This document shows positions 9,301 through 16,623 of a stretch of 64,000 nt of DNA, piece after piece; positions within the stretch are counted from its first letter, which is position 1, and the number at the start of each line of letters is the position of its first letter. The notes below the pieces were generated by a model. The model did not search any database, was not told the origin of the DNA, and worked only from the letters and a program-made list of their open reading frames with translations. Source of the DNA: SXRF01 sp038043465 (GTDB taxonomy: Bacteria > Pseudomonadota > Alphaproteobacteria > Rickettsiales > SXRF01); the NCBI GenBank assembly GCA_038043465.1, contig JBBTBX010000002.1, forward strand, positions 1 through 64,000. The letters run 5' to 3'. Made by a program: the position numbers and the translations under genes.

Positions 9301-9546
9301 CTTATGACTTCATTCGCTTTTATCATGGGCGTTGTACCATTAGTTCTTGCCAGTGGGGCAGGGGCAGAAATGCGCTATGCTATGGGGATTGCCGTATTCT
9401 CCGGGATGCTTGGAGTAACTTTCTTTGGTTTGTACCTTACACCGGTGTTTTATGTGGGGCTGCGTAATATGGCAGGGAATAAACTGCATTCAGCACATGA
9501 ATCCGCTATTCACTCACATGCGCCGGTGCGCCATCCTAAGGTTTAA
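6349..9546 (+). CDS. RND multidrug efflux permease (HAE1 family)
   Basis: A 1065-aa inner membrane proton/drug antiporter of the AcrB type with 12 predicted membrane helices and two large periplasmic loops. The proton-relay pair is visible as GIVVDDAIVVVEN (Asp410/Asp411) in helix 4, with the matching Lys950 in GLACKNAILIVEFA of helix 10. The N-terminus MNISRFFIDRPIFAAVLSLL is typical. AAGGAATAG precedes the ATG. No outer membrane channel gene of the TolC/OprM type follows, so a channel encoded elsewhere must be used. The stop overlaps the convergent transglycosylase gene by 4 bp. The substrate cannot be predicted. Confidence 0.93.
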   Translation: MNISRFFIDRPIFAAVLSLLIFLAGLLSLFKMPISEYPEVVPPSVVVRATYPGANPKVIAETVAAPLEEQINGVENMIYMFSQGTSDGQMTLTITFKIGTDPDKAQQLVQNRVNQALPRLPDIVRQFGVTTLKSSSDLTMVVHILSPNKRYDELYLSNYTTLNIKDRIQRLSGIGQTEIFGGSDYAMRLWLDPDKIAARNLSAQDVVDAIREQNLQVAAGVIGASPSQPGVDLQLNINTQGRLQNEQEFGNIIIKTDKNGSITRLRDVARIELGSAQYALRSLLDNKPAVALAVFQAPGSNALDISTNVRATMEELKKDFPEDVDYTIVYDPTSFVRDSIKAVISTLLEAVALVVLVVILFLQTWRASIIPLLAVPVSIVGTFAFLLLMGFSVNALTLFGLVLAIGIVVDDAIVVVENVERNIEAGLSPKDATYQAMREVSGPIIAIALSLIAVFVPIAFISGLTGEFYRQFALTIAISTVISAFNSLTLSPAMAAILLKGHNEPPDALTRFMENKFGWFFAGFNRIFKTSSENYSKRVVKVLGHKKRAFIIYLMLIGLTTFGFYHVPTGYIPAQDKQYLIGFAQLPDGSSLDRAEKVIRRMSEISMKNAGVEHAVAFPGLSINGFTASSSAGIVFLPLKSFNERKSPELSADGIAQAVNMQFGEIKDAFVMVLPPPPIIGLGTSGGFKLQLQDRSDMGDEALSGIKDAILGQAYQTPQLDPHQTYSGFQINVPQLLVDLDRTKAKQLGLSITDIFNTMQIYLGSLYINDFNKFGRIYQVIAQADSPFRSRPEDITKLKVRNLAGDMVPLGSVLSVKQSYGPERAMRYNSYRTADINSGPAHGVSTGQAQEAIEQIIRKTIPKGMTYEWTELSYQQILAGNTAMFVFPLCVLLVFLVLAAQYESLILPLAVILIVPMCMLCAIAGVWLVGGDNNIFTQIGLMVLVGLACKNAILIVEFARELELNGSTPFEAAVEATKMRLRPILMTSFAFIMGVVPLVLASGAGAEMRYAMGIAVFSGMLGVTFFGLYLTPVFYVGLRNMAGNKLHSAHESAIHSHAPVRHPKV

Positions 9547-10331
9547 GCTCGGCTTCTTGATGGAGGTCTTCTAGGAGTTGGAGGCGGAGATTTGGCATCG
9601 TCGTCTGAAAACATACCAACTACTTCACTTATAAGATAACCGGCTACAAAAACAACAGCACCTATAGCTACCATTGTCATATCGCCTAATACTTCAGGAA
9701 TACCTATTTTATTTCTTCTGTAATGTGGTTCGGAATTAGTTGCATATTTTGGCTTCTCTCCCATTTTGGCATTAGCCCAGTTTGCTAAATCACCAACTGT
9801 AAATTCTTTAAATTCCAAACCTCTATTACCATCCATCTTAAAAAATACTTCCGAATTAGAATCAAGTACTTTTTGGGGAAGAAATTCTTTAATAGGCGTA
9901 TTAGGATGATTTTCAGCTTCCCTTATTACATCTATTGCACCTCTTCCACCATTCTTCCCACCTGGTCCCAAAAAATGGGCAAGATAAATATCCCCTTTAC
10001 TTAATTGTCTACTGGGGAAGGCCTTATTCATTGCCGCGATATTATCTTGCGTGTAATAAATCGCAAATATTATCTGCTGCGTTGGATCATCCCTACCATC
10101 ACTTTTTAGCTCGTTTGGATGTAGTTTAACATAATCGTCCCAAGTCCCATTGATAACCTGAAATAGCCCTTTTGCACTACTACGACCGTTCTTGGCAATT
10201 AGATTAAAATGGCTTTCAACGTGCATTATGTTTTCTAAAACAGTAATGCCATCACCCTTTAGCCCTTTTTTATTGGCTATTTCGTGTAATAAGGTTACGT
10301 ATTGTGCTCTTCTTGCTGATAATATTTCCAT
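9543..10331 (-). CDS. Lytic transglycosylase-like protein with C-terminal membrane helix and Arg/Pro tail
   Basis: A 262-aa protein with an SLT/lysozyme-like domain in residues ~25-125. The likely catalytic Glu39 lies in MHVESHFNLIAKNGRSSAKG, and GLFQ (55-58) and AHFLGPGG (118-125) are typical of the family. It has no N-terminal signal peptide. One membrane helix lies at ~218-240, followed by an Asp patch and a proline/arginine-rich end (RRPPSRSRA). Enzymes of this shape cut peptidoglycan for secretion systems, phage entry or flagella. A weak Pho-box-like sequence lies about 40 bp upstream. The partner system is not visible here. Confidence 0.7.
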   Translation of the reverse strand: MEILSARRAQYVTLLHEIANKKGLKGDGITVLENIMHVESHFNLIAKNGRSSAKGLFQVINGTWDDYVKLHPNELKSDGRDDPTQQIIFAIYYTQDNIAAMNKAFPSRQLSKGDIYLAHFLGPGGKNGGRGAIDVIREAENHPNTPIKEFLPQKVLDSNSEVFFKMDGNRGLEFKEFTVGDLANWANAKMGEKPKYATNSEPHYRRNKIGIPEVLGDMTMVAIGAVVFVAGYLISEVVGMFSDDDAKSPPPTPRRPPSRSRA

Positions 10332-10438
10332 GACTTTACTTTATCATAAAGGCAGATAACAAAAATATTATAATTCTATGACAATTTTGTGAAAACAAAA
10401 AATTCTAACATGACTGAAGCTAAGCCTTTGATTTTATT

Positions 10439-10604
10439 CCTCTCCCCTTGCGGGAGAGGACAGTTTTTGTTACCGCGCATACTTATACGTGGGTTACAAA
10501 AACTTGGTGAGGGGTAGTATTACCAATATTTTACCCCTCACCGGCTTTCTTGCTATTCACTTACGTGAAATAGAGAAAGCCTGCCTCTCCCGCAAGGGGA
10601 GAGG
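10439..10604. repeat. Nested palindromic intergenic element
   Basis: The outer arms cctctccccttgcgggagag(g) at 10439-10459 and 10584-10604 form a perfect 21-bp inverted repeat, and each arm is itself a palindrome. An inner pair, ggtgaggggta and tacccctcacc, lies at 10506-10516 and 10532-10542. It fills most of the spacer between the pilin-like gene's 3' end and the transglycosylase promoter. The 298-bp spacer holds no gene. Confidence 0.85.
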
Positions 10605-10629
10605 CGAAGATTAAGATAACATACTGATT

Positions 10630-11502
10630 TTACTTGGATTCTGTTGCAGTATCGCTATTGGTTAACAGCATTCCCCGCGTGTAATAACGCAGATTATCAT
10701 CAAAACTGGTTCGTAAATCACTGCTGGTAGTTACGGTGTTTCCTCCCATTACGAAGGTATTTGCCCATGCGGATGCAACAGCCGCGTTGGTGCAATGACA
10801 ATTAGTTTGCTCATTAGCGTTAGTTGACCCTGCATTTTTGCGAGTTCCGCTAAGCTGGTAAGCTCCATGCCCATTTTGACCATGACTTAGAAAGATCGCT
10901 ATGCCATTGGTAACCCGTGCATTTCCCGAACCATCATTAATGGTGAAGCTACCAGTGGCATCAACTGGCGAATAGGTTTCAAACGCAGATGTGGCAGTCA
11001 TGCGGACATCAACCGCATAAGTAAAACGCCCGCCCCATGGATCAAGAGCGTATTCATCAGGCAAGCCTAACGCACGCACAGGAACAACTCCACCGGCAGT
11101 ATTGCCAAGTTTAAAATTAGCCGTTGGCGGTGTAGTATCAGCCGTGCGAATGCCACTGCCGTCATAAGTTGCACCATTTCCACAACTCCCACCTCCCGCC
11201 GTCCCACCTTCTTTCCCAAAATTAGCAACAGTTACCGCATATTCTCCATCAGCCGGACACGGCAAACGGCCATTCCTTTTTACAAACGCACCAAGTGCCT
11301 TTTCGATCGCATCCATTTTGGTTTTTAAATCAGTTTCTTTAGAAAGGCGCGCTTCCTGATTTATTACAGCCATAATCCCGCCAATCATCAACCCCAAAAT
11401 TACCAGAACAATGGAAAGTTCAATAAGGGTGAACGCACGGTTTGCACGAGAACATGGAGAAATGTATTTTTTATTTTTTCTGATCATTTTTTCATTATAC
11501 AT
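10630..11502 (-). CDS. Type IV pilin-like / pseudopilin protein
   Basis: A 290-aa protein with a class III-type prepilin leader: a short basic N-terminus, then RAFTLIELSIVLVILGLMIGG with Phe24 and the +5 Glu28. Prepilin peptidase would cut after Ala23, where Gly is more usual. After the hydrophobic helix come a short coiled region (KETDLKTKMDAIEKALGAF) and a Gly/Thr-rich globular part containing GRLPCPADGEYAV. Such proteins are minor pilins or pseudopilins of type II secretion or type IV pili. No other pilus genes are next to it. A second Met at residue 6 is an alternative start; no strong ribosome site favours either. Confidence 0.8.
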   Translation of the reverse strand: MYNEKMIRKNKKYISPCSRANRAFTLIELSIVLVILGLMIGGIMAVINQEARLSKETDLKTKMDAIEKALGAFVKRNGRLPCPADGEYAVTVANFGKEGGTAGGGSCGNGATYDGSGIRTADTTPPTANFKLGNTAGGVVPVRALGLPDEYALDPWGGRFTYAVDVRMTATSAFETYSPVDATGSFTINDGSGNARVTNGIAIFLSHGQNGHGAYQLSGTRKNAGSTNANEQTNCHCTNAAVASAWANTFVMGGNTVTTSSDLRTSFDDNLRYYTRGMLLTNSDTATESK

Positions 11503-11549
11503 ATTCAGCGTTAATAACTTATTAAATATATTTGTTTATTGGCATATCT

Positions 11550-11621
11550 GTAAGAGCCTGTTCATAATCTCTACTATGCTGGTGTTGTCACAGCCTAGCG
11601 AGATTATGAACAGGCTCTTAC
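11550..11621. repeat. Short element with 22-bp perfect inverted ends
   Basis: gtaagagcctgttcataatctc at 11550-11571 is exactly mirrored at 11600-11621, with a 28-bp middle that also pairs in part. It lies between two divergent genes, so it is not a terminator. It looks like a very small transposon relic (MITE) with IS-type ends. Confidence 0.75.
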
Positions 11622-11714
11622 GCGCGAGTAATTATTTGTTATATTTATAGATAATTATTTGTTATAGGTAAACACATCAATTAAACTTGCAGAATCCGCT
11701 GGATAATTTTTATC

Positions 11715-13010
11715 ATGACAAAGAATACTGCCAATGTTGCCTCTGATCCTTCTGCTCCTATAGTAGAAAAAATTTCTGAAACACGGGAGAAGTTGTGGAC
11801 AGCATTATTTGATGGTGATTTTTATCTAGAACTTATGCTGGTGGGAATAGCAATAGCTCTTGCCGTTTTGGTTTCATACGCAGTTCGTTTCCGCGTCAAT
11901 CCCTACCTGGAAAATAATACTTTTAAAAAACTAGACAAAGAATTTATCACCAAACCTCTGGCTCTTTTATCGTCAGCTTTGGCATATTTATTTTTGAATA
12001 TGGTAAAACCTATTGCTATCGAATATAGCAAAAATAGCCTTATTACCGATGCGGCAATACAAATGTGTATTTATTATATAGTCGCAAAGCTGATATTGTT
12101 AATAATTAAATCGCGCTTGGTGGCTAGTTTTATAGCTTTTGTAATAATGGTAATTGCCTTTCTGGATGTTAGCGGTTTCATGGAGGGTACAACCGATTAT
12201 TTGAGTAAATCATTATTACATATTGGCAGCTTTAAGCTCTCCATGCTTAACTTGGTTAATGGCTTTATCATTCTGGTAGTAGTTCTGTGGATTGCAGGCT
12301 TACTTTCCAGTACTCTTGAAAGCTACCTGAGACGCTCTTCTGCCCTTAGCTATAACGCCCGTGAATTGTTTGTAAAATTCTTCAGGGTATTTATCTATTT
12401 TGTAGCATTAATGATCGCGCTTTCGGTGTTCGGTGTTGATCTCACAGCTTTTGCTGTATTCGGCGGTGCTATCGGTGTCGGTATAGGTCTTGGTTTGCAG
12501 AAAATTACAGCTAATTTTTTAAGCGGTATCACTCTTTTGCTTGAAAAATCCATAATGATAGGGGATCTCATAGAGGTTGCCGGTAATTCAGGGCATGTAA
12601 GGGAAATGAATGTCAGATATGCCATTATTGAAACAGCTGACGGAAGAGAATTATTGATACCAAATGAAGAATTAACTTCAACGCGCGTTACCAACTGGAC
12701 ACATAGCAACGAACAAGCACGCGTCGAAATAAAAGTTACATTGGATTACGAAACAAACGCCAAAGCTGCTATAAAACATATGTTGGATATGGCTAAATCA
12801 CATCCTCGCTGCATAAAAAATCCAGAACCTGTGTGCTGGTTGCGAGAATTTAATGACTCAGGCATGGTATTTCTTCTCGCTTTCTGGATTGGCGACGTGC
12901 ATGAGGGCAGAAATACTCCGCAAAGCGAGGTAATGCTTAGTATTTTAGATATTTTCCGCCGTGAGCAAATCAAATTTTCACAACCAGGAACCAAGCCAGC
13001 AAGTGTATAA
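11715..13010 (+). CDS. MscS-family mechanosensitive channel
   Basis: A 431-aa inner membrane protein with about six N-terminal helices and then the MscS pore helix and vestibule. The pore segment FAVFGGAIGVGIGLGLQKITANFLSG is followed by the beta domain (LLLEKSIMIGDLIEV, IPNEELTSTRVTNW). It releases solutes under hypo-osmotic shock. It is longer than E. coli MscS because of extra N-terminal helices, similar to the mid-sized alphaproteobacterial members. It lies 17 bp upstream of the methylmalonyl-CoA mutase gene and may be co-transcribed with it. Confidence 0.92.
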   Translation: MTKNTANVASDPSAPIVEKISETREKLWTALFDGDFYLELMLVGIAIALAVLVSYAVRFRVNPYLENNTFKKLDKEFITKPLALLSSALAYLFLNMVKPIAIEYSKNSLITDAAIQMCIYYIVAKLILLIIKSRLVASFIAFVIMVIAFLDVSGFMEGTTDYLSKSLLHIGSFKLSMLNLVNGFIILVVVLWIAGLLSSTLESYLRRSSALSYNARELFVKFFRVFIYFVALMIALSVFGVDLTAFAVFGGAIGVGIGLGLQKITANFLSGITLLLEKSIMIGDLIEVAGNSGHVREMNVRYAIIETADGRELLIPNEELTSTRVTNWTHSNEQARVEIKVTLDYETNAKAAIKHMLDMAKSHPRCIKNPEPVCWLREFNDSGMVFLLAFWIGDVHEGRNTPQSEVMLSILDIFRREQIKFSQPGTKPASV

Positions 13011-13027
13011 AAAGGGAGAAGATTACC

Positions 13028-15181
13028 ATGACAAACTTTCCTAAAAAAACAGTTTCTGATTGGCAAAAATTAGCTGGGAAAGATTTAGGCGTTGATAAGG
13101 CTGGAAATGCTATTCCTCTGGAAAAACTGAATTGGGAAACTGCTGAGGGTTTTACTGTAAAACCTGTTTATACCGCTGCCGATCTGGAACACCTTGAATA
13201 TACCGACACGATGGCTGGCTTTGCGCCATTTGTGCGCGGGCCAAGAGCAACTATGTATGCGGTGCGGCCATGGACTGTGCGGCAATATGCCGGTTTTTCC
13301 ACCGCTGAAGAATCCAACGCTTTTTATAAACGAAACTTGGCGGGCGGGCAGAAAGGTTTATCCGTGGCCTTCGACCTTGCCACCCACCGTGGTTATGATT
13401 CCGATCATCCACGAGTAGTTGGCGATGTCGGCAAAGCCGGAGTTGCTATTGACTCTGTTGAAGACATGAAAATCCTGTTTGACGGAATACCGCTGGCGGA
13501 AATGAGCGTTTCGATGACTATGAACGGTGCGGTTCTGCCGATTCTTGCCAGTTATATTGTCGCAGGTCTGGAGCAGGGGGTTAAGCTGGAGGAACTGCAA
13601 GGAACAATCCAGAATGATATTTTAAAAGAATTCATGGTGCGTAACACTTATATTTATCCGCCAGAACCATCAATGCGCATTGTGGCAGATATTATTGAAT
13701 ATACTGCAAAAAAAATGCCTAAATTTAATTCCATTTCCATTTCCGGTTACCATATGCAGGAAGCGGGAGCAACAGCAGTGCAGGAGTTAGCATACACCAT
13801 CGCAGATGGTGAGGAATATGTGAAAGCAGCACTCAGCAAAGGTCTGGATGTGGATGAATTCGCTCCGCGTCTTTCTTTTTTCTTTGCAATCGGCATGAAT
13901 TTCTTTATGGAAATAGCAAAGCTCCGCGCAGCAAGGCTGCTCTGGGCAAAGACTATGGCAAAATACAATCCCAAAAAGCCGATGTCATCAGCACTGCGAA
14001 CCCACTGTCAAACTTCAGGGGTTTCTCTTACTGAAAAAGATCCGTATAATAACATAGTGCGTACCACGGTTGAGGCAATGGCAGCGGTGCTTGGTGGCAC
14101 ACAATCCCTGCATACCAACGCGCTCGACGAAGCAATCGCGCTGCCTACCGACTTTTCCGCCCGCATCGCCCGCAACACCCAGCTTATTTTGCAGCATGAA
14201 TCCGGCATTACCAATGTAGTGGATCCGCTGGGTGGCAGTTATTATATTGAATCACTAACCGCCAGCCTGGTTAAGCACGCGGAAGATTTAATTGCTGAAG
14301 CCAATCAATATGGCGGGATGACCAAAGCTATTGAAGCTGGAATTCCTAAACAGAAAATTGAAGAATCGGCAGCCCGCAAACAGGCGCGGATTGACCGTGG
14401 CGAAGACGTGATAGTTGGTGTAAATAAATATCAGCTTAAAGAGGAAGATCCGATTGATATTCTTGATGTTGATAACGCCAAGGTGCGGGAAGCGCAGATT
14501 ACAAGGCTTAATAAAATCCGTTCCAGCCGTGATTCCGCAGCTTGTGAAAATACATTAAATGCACTCACTGAAGCCGCAAAAAATAAAACCGGTAATTTGC
14601 TGGAATTAGCAGTTGAGGCAGCGAAAGCGCGTGCTACAGTGGGAGAAATTTCAGACGCTCTGGAAAAAATTTATGGCAGATATAATGCCAGCATCAAAAC
14701 CATTTCAGGAGTATATGGCGCAGTGTATGACGCAGATGACAGTTTAAAACCAATCCGCAATAAAGTTGCAGAGTTCGCCAAAGGCGAGGGGCGCAGACCA
14801 CGTATCCTTGTTGCCAAAATGGGGCAGGATGGGCATGACCGCGGGGCGAAAGTAATTGCCACTGCCTTTGCCGATATGGGTTTTGACGTGGATGTCGGCT
14901 CACTCTTCGCCACACCGGAGGAAGTTGCACGGCAAGCAGTGGAAAACGACGTACATATTGTCGGGGTTTCCAGCCATGCCGCCGGACATAAAACCCTTGT
15001 TCCGCAATTGATTTCTGCCCTTAAAAAAGCGGGTAGAGGCAATATTTTAGTGGTTTGCGGTGGGGTTATCCCAGCACAGGATTATGAAATGCTGGAAAAA
15101 GCAGGGGTTGCCGCCATTTTCGGCCCCGGAACCAATATCCCACTGGCTGCCGAGAAGGTATTGGGGTTGCTCAGGAAATAG
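13028..15181 (+). CDS. scpA: Methylmalonyl-CoA mutase, large subunit
   Basis: A 717-aa adenosylcobalamin enzyme converting methylmalonyl-CoA and succinyl-CoA, used in propionate breakdown. The N-terminal TIM barrel carries FAPFVRGPRATMYAVRPWTVRQYAGF and SISISGYHMQEAGA. The C-terminal B12-binding domain has the cobalt-ligand motif DGHDRG near residue 600 and the SSHAAGHKTL loop. Length and layout match the catalytic chain. No small subunit or MeaB-type chaperone gene lies next to it. AGGGAGAAG precedes the ATG. It requires vitamin B12. Confidence 0.95.
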   Translation: MTNFPKKTVSDWQKLAGKDLGVDKAGNAIPLEKLNWETAEGFTVKPVYTAADLEHLEYTDTMAGFAPFVRGPRATMYAVRPWTVRQYAGFSTAEESNAFYKRNLAGGQKGLSVAFDLATHRGYDSDHPRVVGDVGKAGVAIDSVEDMKILFDGIPLAEMSVSMTMNGAVLPILASYIVAGLEQGVKLEELQGTIQNDILKEFMVRNTYIYPPEPSMRIVADIIEYTAKKMPKFNSISISGYHMQEAGATAVQELAYTIADGEEYVKAALSKGLDVDEFAPRLSFFFAIGMNFFMEIAKLRAARLLWAKTMAKYNPKKPMSSALRTHCQTSGVSLTEKDPYNNIVRTTVEAMAAVLGGTQSLHTNALDEAIALPTDFSARIARNTQLILQHESGITNVVDPLGGSYYIESLTASLVKHAEDLIAEANQYGGMTKAIEAGIPKQKIEESAARKQARIDRGEDVIVGVNKYQLKEEDPIDILDVDNAKVREAQITRLNKIRSSRDSAACENTLNALTEAAKNKTGNLLELAVEAAKARATVGEISDALEKIYGRYNASIKTISGVYGAVYDADDSLKPIRNKVAEFAKGEGRRPRILVAKMGQDGHDRGAKVIATAFADMGFDVDVGSLFATPEEVARQAVENDVHIVGVSSHAAGHKTLVPQLISALKKAGRGNILVVCGGVIPAQDYEMLEKAGVAAIFGPGTNIPLAAEKVLGLLRK

Positions 15182-15185
15182 TAAT

Positions 15186-15269
15186 TTGTCATTGCGAGCG
15201 TAGCGAAGCAATCCAACTTATTTTTTGAAAATGGATTGCCGCGTCGGCTGCGCCTCCTCGCAATGACAA
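15186..15269. repeat. Palindromic element, tcattgcgag family
   Basis: The inverted ends ttgtcattgcgag and ctcgcaatgacaa enclose inner arms caatcca and tggattg. The same family occurs at 1-30, 34288-34377 (inside valS), 35530-35627 (inside a larger element) and 62357-62461. It lies directly after the mutase stop codon and can form a strong hairpin. Confidence 0.88.
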
Positions 15270-15317
15270 TTATTACAAATCAAAGTCTTACCATATGTCG
15301 TGACACCAATTTTTAAA

Positions 15318-15335
15318 TTGTCATAAAACTTTAAC
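15318..15335 (+). promoter_or_regulatory. Pho-box-like direct repeat upstream of orphan gene
   Basis: ttgtcat-aaaa-ctttaac is the copy closest to the PhoB consensus (TGTCATAAAAC-type). It ends 62 bp before the start of the orphan gene at 15398. Related sites at 4282, 21210 and 31462 are similarly placed. Confidence 0.55.
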
Positions 15336-15397
15336 TATCATAAATAGATAGAAATCACCTATAGTGATTCAAGTTAAATATTTAATAAGGGGTTATT

Positions 15398-15961
15398 ATG
15401 ATAGGTGCGGAAGGTGGTGGTTTCGTTGGAAAAGAACACAAAAAAAGGAACCCTTTTCCTTATGCATCTATATTAAGCTTGGATTATGACAAATTAGAAA
15501 GACGCATTGAAACCGATGGAGGATTACACTTAATTAACAAAATGATGCCAAGTCCTTTGCCCGGAGAAGAGGCTAACGTAAACAAATTTCCTCATGTAAT
15601 GCTGCCAATCCGAGGTGAAAGCAATGAAAGAGATAATGCTAACACAGATGCTATATACAAAGCGACGTCTTTTGTTGCGAAAAACATGATTAACAATGCT
15701 GAAAAGGGGCAACACTGGTCAAAAAAAATAAATCCTGAATCTTTAATTGAGAGCCTGTCATATACAATTAAGAATCTCAATGGCGTTCAGTTTGCCGATA
15801 GAGACCCGAATAGCCATACTTCTCGAACAGCCTTAAATGGACTGGCTAGAGAAATATATACTAAAATGGAAGAAAATATGAAGGAATTGGTTGGAAAAGC
15901 AAAGGAAGTTTTGGACACAGAAGATTTTAGATTCAGAGGCGAAGTAAGCTTAAGGCCATAA
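15398..15961 (+). CDS. Orphan 187-aa protein with Pho-box-like upstream site
   Basis: I do not recognise a family. The protein is hydrophilic, with no signal peptide or membrane segment. It has a Gly-rich start (MIGAEGGGFVGKE), a helical middle and a basic C-terminus (FRFRGEVSLRP). AAGGGG lies 8 bases before the ATG. It stands alone between the mutase gene and the rimP operon, with its own promoter region carrying the shared 18-bp direct repeat. About 150 bp of gene-free sequence follows before rimP. A secreted or stress-related role is only a guess from the tail and the upstream site. Confidence 0.7.
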   Translation: MIGAEGGGFVGKEHKKRNPFPYASILSLDYDKLERRIETDGGLHLINKMMPSPLPGEEANVNKFPHVMLPIRGESNERDNANTDAIYKATSFVAKNMINNAEKGQHWSKKINPESLIESLSYTIKNLNGVQFADRDPNSHTSRTALNGLAREIYTKMEENMKELVGKAKEVLDTEDFRFRGEVSLRP

Positions 15962-16063
15962 GCAATTAATCTGGCGCACTTACCATAGAATGGTTTTTAT
16001 ATCAGATAGTTAAACAAAACCCTTGAAATCATAATAAAATAGTGTATTCTAGCAAAATTGGAA

Positions 16064-16097
16064 GGTGGGCAGGTTGCCCGCCTTTTTTGTTTTTTTA
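16064..16097 (+). terminator. Leader hairpin with T-tract upstream of rimP
   Basis: ggtgggca-ggt-tgcccgcc forms an 8-bp GC-rich stem followed by TTTTTTGTTTTTTT. It lies 20-50 bp before the rimP start, a position where attenuator-type terminators control the rimP-nusA-infB operon in many bacteria. NusA feedback through this hairpin is plausible but inferred. Confidence 0.75.
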
Positions 16098-16119
16098 CTG
16101 CTGAGCTTATGGGTGTTTT

Positions 16120-16620
16120 GTGGATGTTTTATCACGCATTGTGCAGATTATTGAGCCTTCGGTTGCCGCACTTGGCTATGATTTAGTGTTGGTTAAACTG
16201 GCTGATGGCTCGCGCCGTAAAACACTGACGGTCATGGCGGAACGCAAAGACGGCGTTATGATGGGGTTTGATGACTGCACGGAAATCACCAACACGGTTT
16301 CCGCGCTGCTGGATGTTGAAGAACCGATAAGTGGCGCGTATAACCTTGAGGTTTGTTCGCCAGGATTGGACAGACCACTTACAAAACGTGAGGATTACAC
16401 CCGTTTTGCAGGAAATGAAGTGAAGGCGGAAACGATTATACCGATTAATGGTCGCAAGCGTTTTCGGGGAATTGTTAAAGGAATTATTGGAGATAAGATC
16501 ACGCTGGTTGTGGATGGGGCTGAGGTTGAATTACCTTTTACCCATATTAAAACCGCCAAATTGGCGATGACTGATGAATTAGTTGCAAAAGATTTAAAGA
16601 ACAAAAAGACGAAAGGATAA
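16120..16620 (+). CDS. rimP: Ribosome maturation factor RimP
   Basis: A 166-aa cytoplasmic protein needed for assembly of the 30S subunit. The family pattern is clear: IEPSVAALGYDLVLVKL at the N-terminus, then EITNTVSALLDVEEPISGAYNLEVCSPGLDRPL and the C-terminal SH3-like part with GIVKGIIGDKITLVVDG. The start is a GTG; the nearby ATG at 16109 is out of frame. It is the first gene of the rimP-nusA-infB operon, 3 bp from nusA, downstream of a leader hairpin. Confidence 0.92.
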   Translation: MDVLSRIVQIIEPSVAALGYDLVLVKLADGSRRKTLTVMAERKDGVMMGFDDCTEITNTVSALLDVEEPISGAYNLEVCSPGLDRPLTKREDYTRFAGNEVKAETIIPINGRKRFRGIVKGIIGDKITLVVDGAEVELPFTHIKTAKLAMTDELVAKDLKNKKTKG

Positions 16621-16623
16621 TAT

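Noticed and set aside
11411..11650. Plus-strand open frame in the pilin-mscS spacer
   Set aside because: It overlaps the pilin N-terminus in antisense and runs through the hairpin element.
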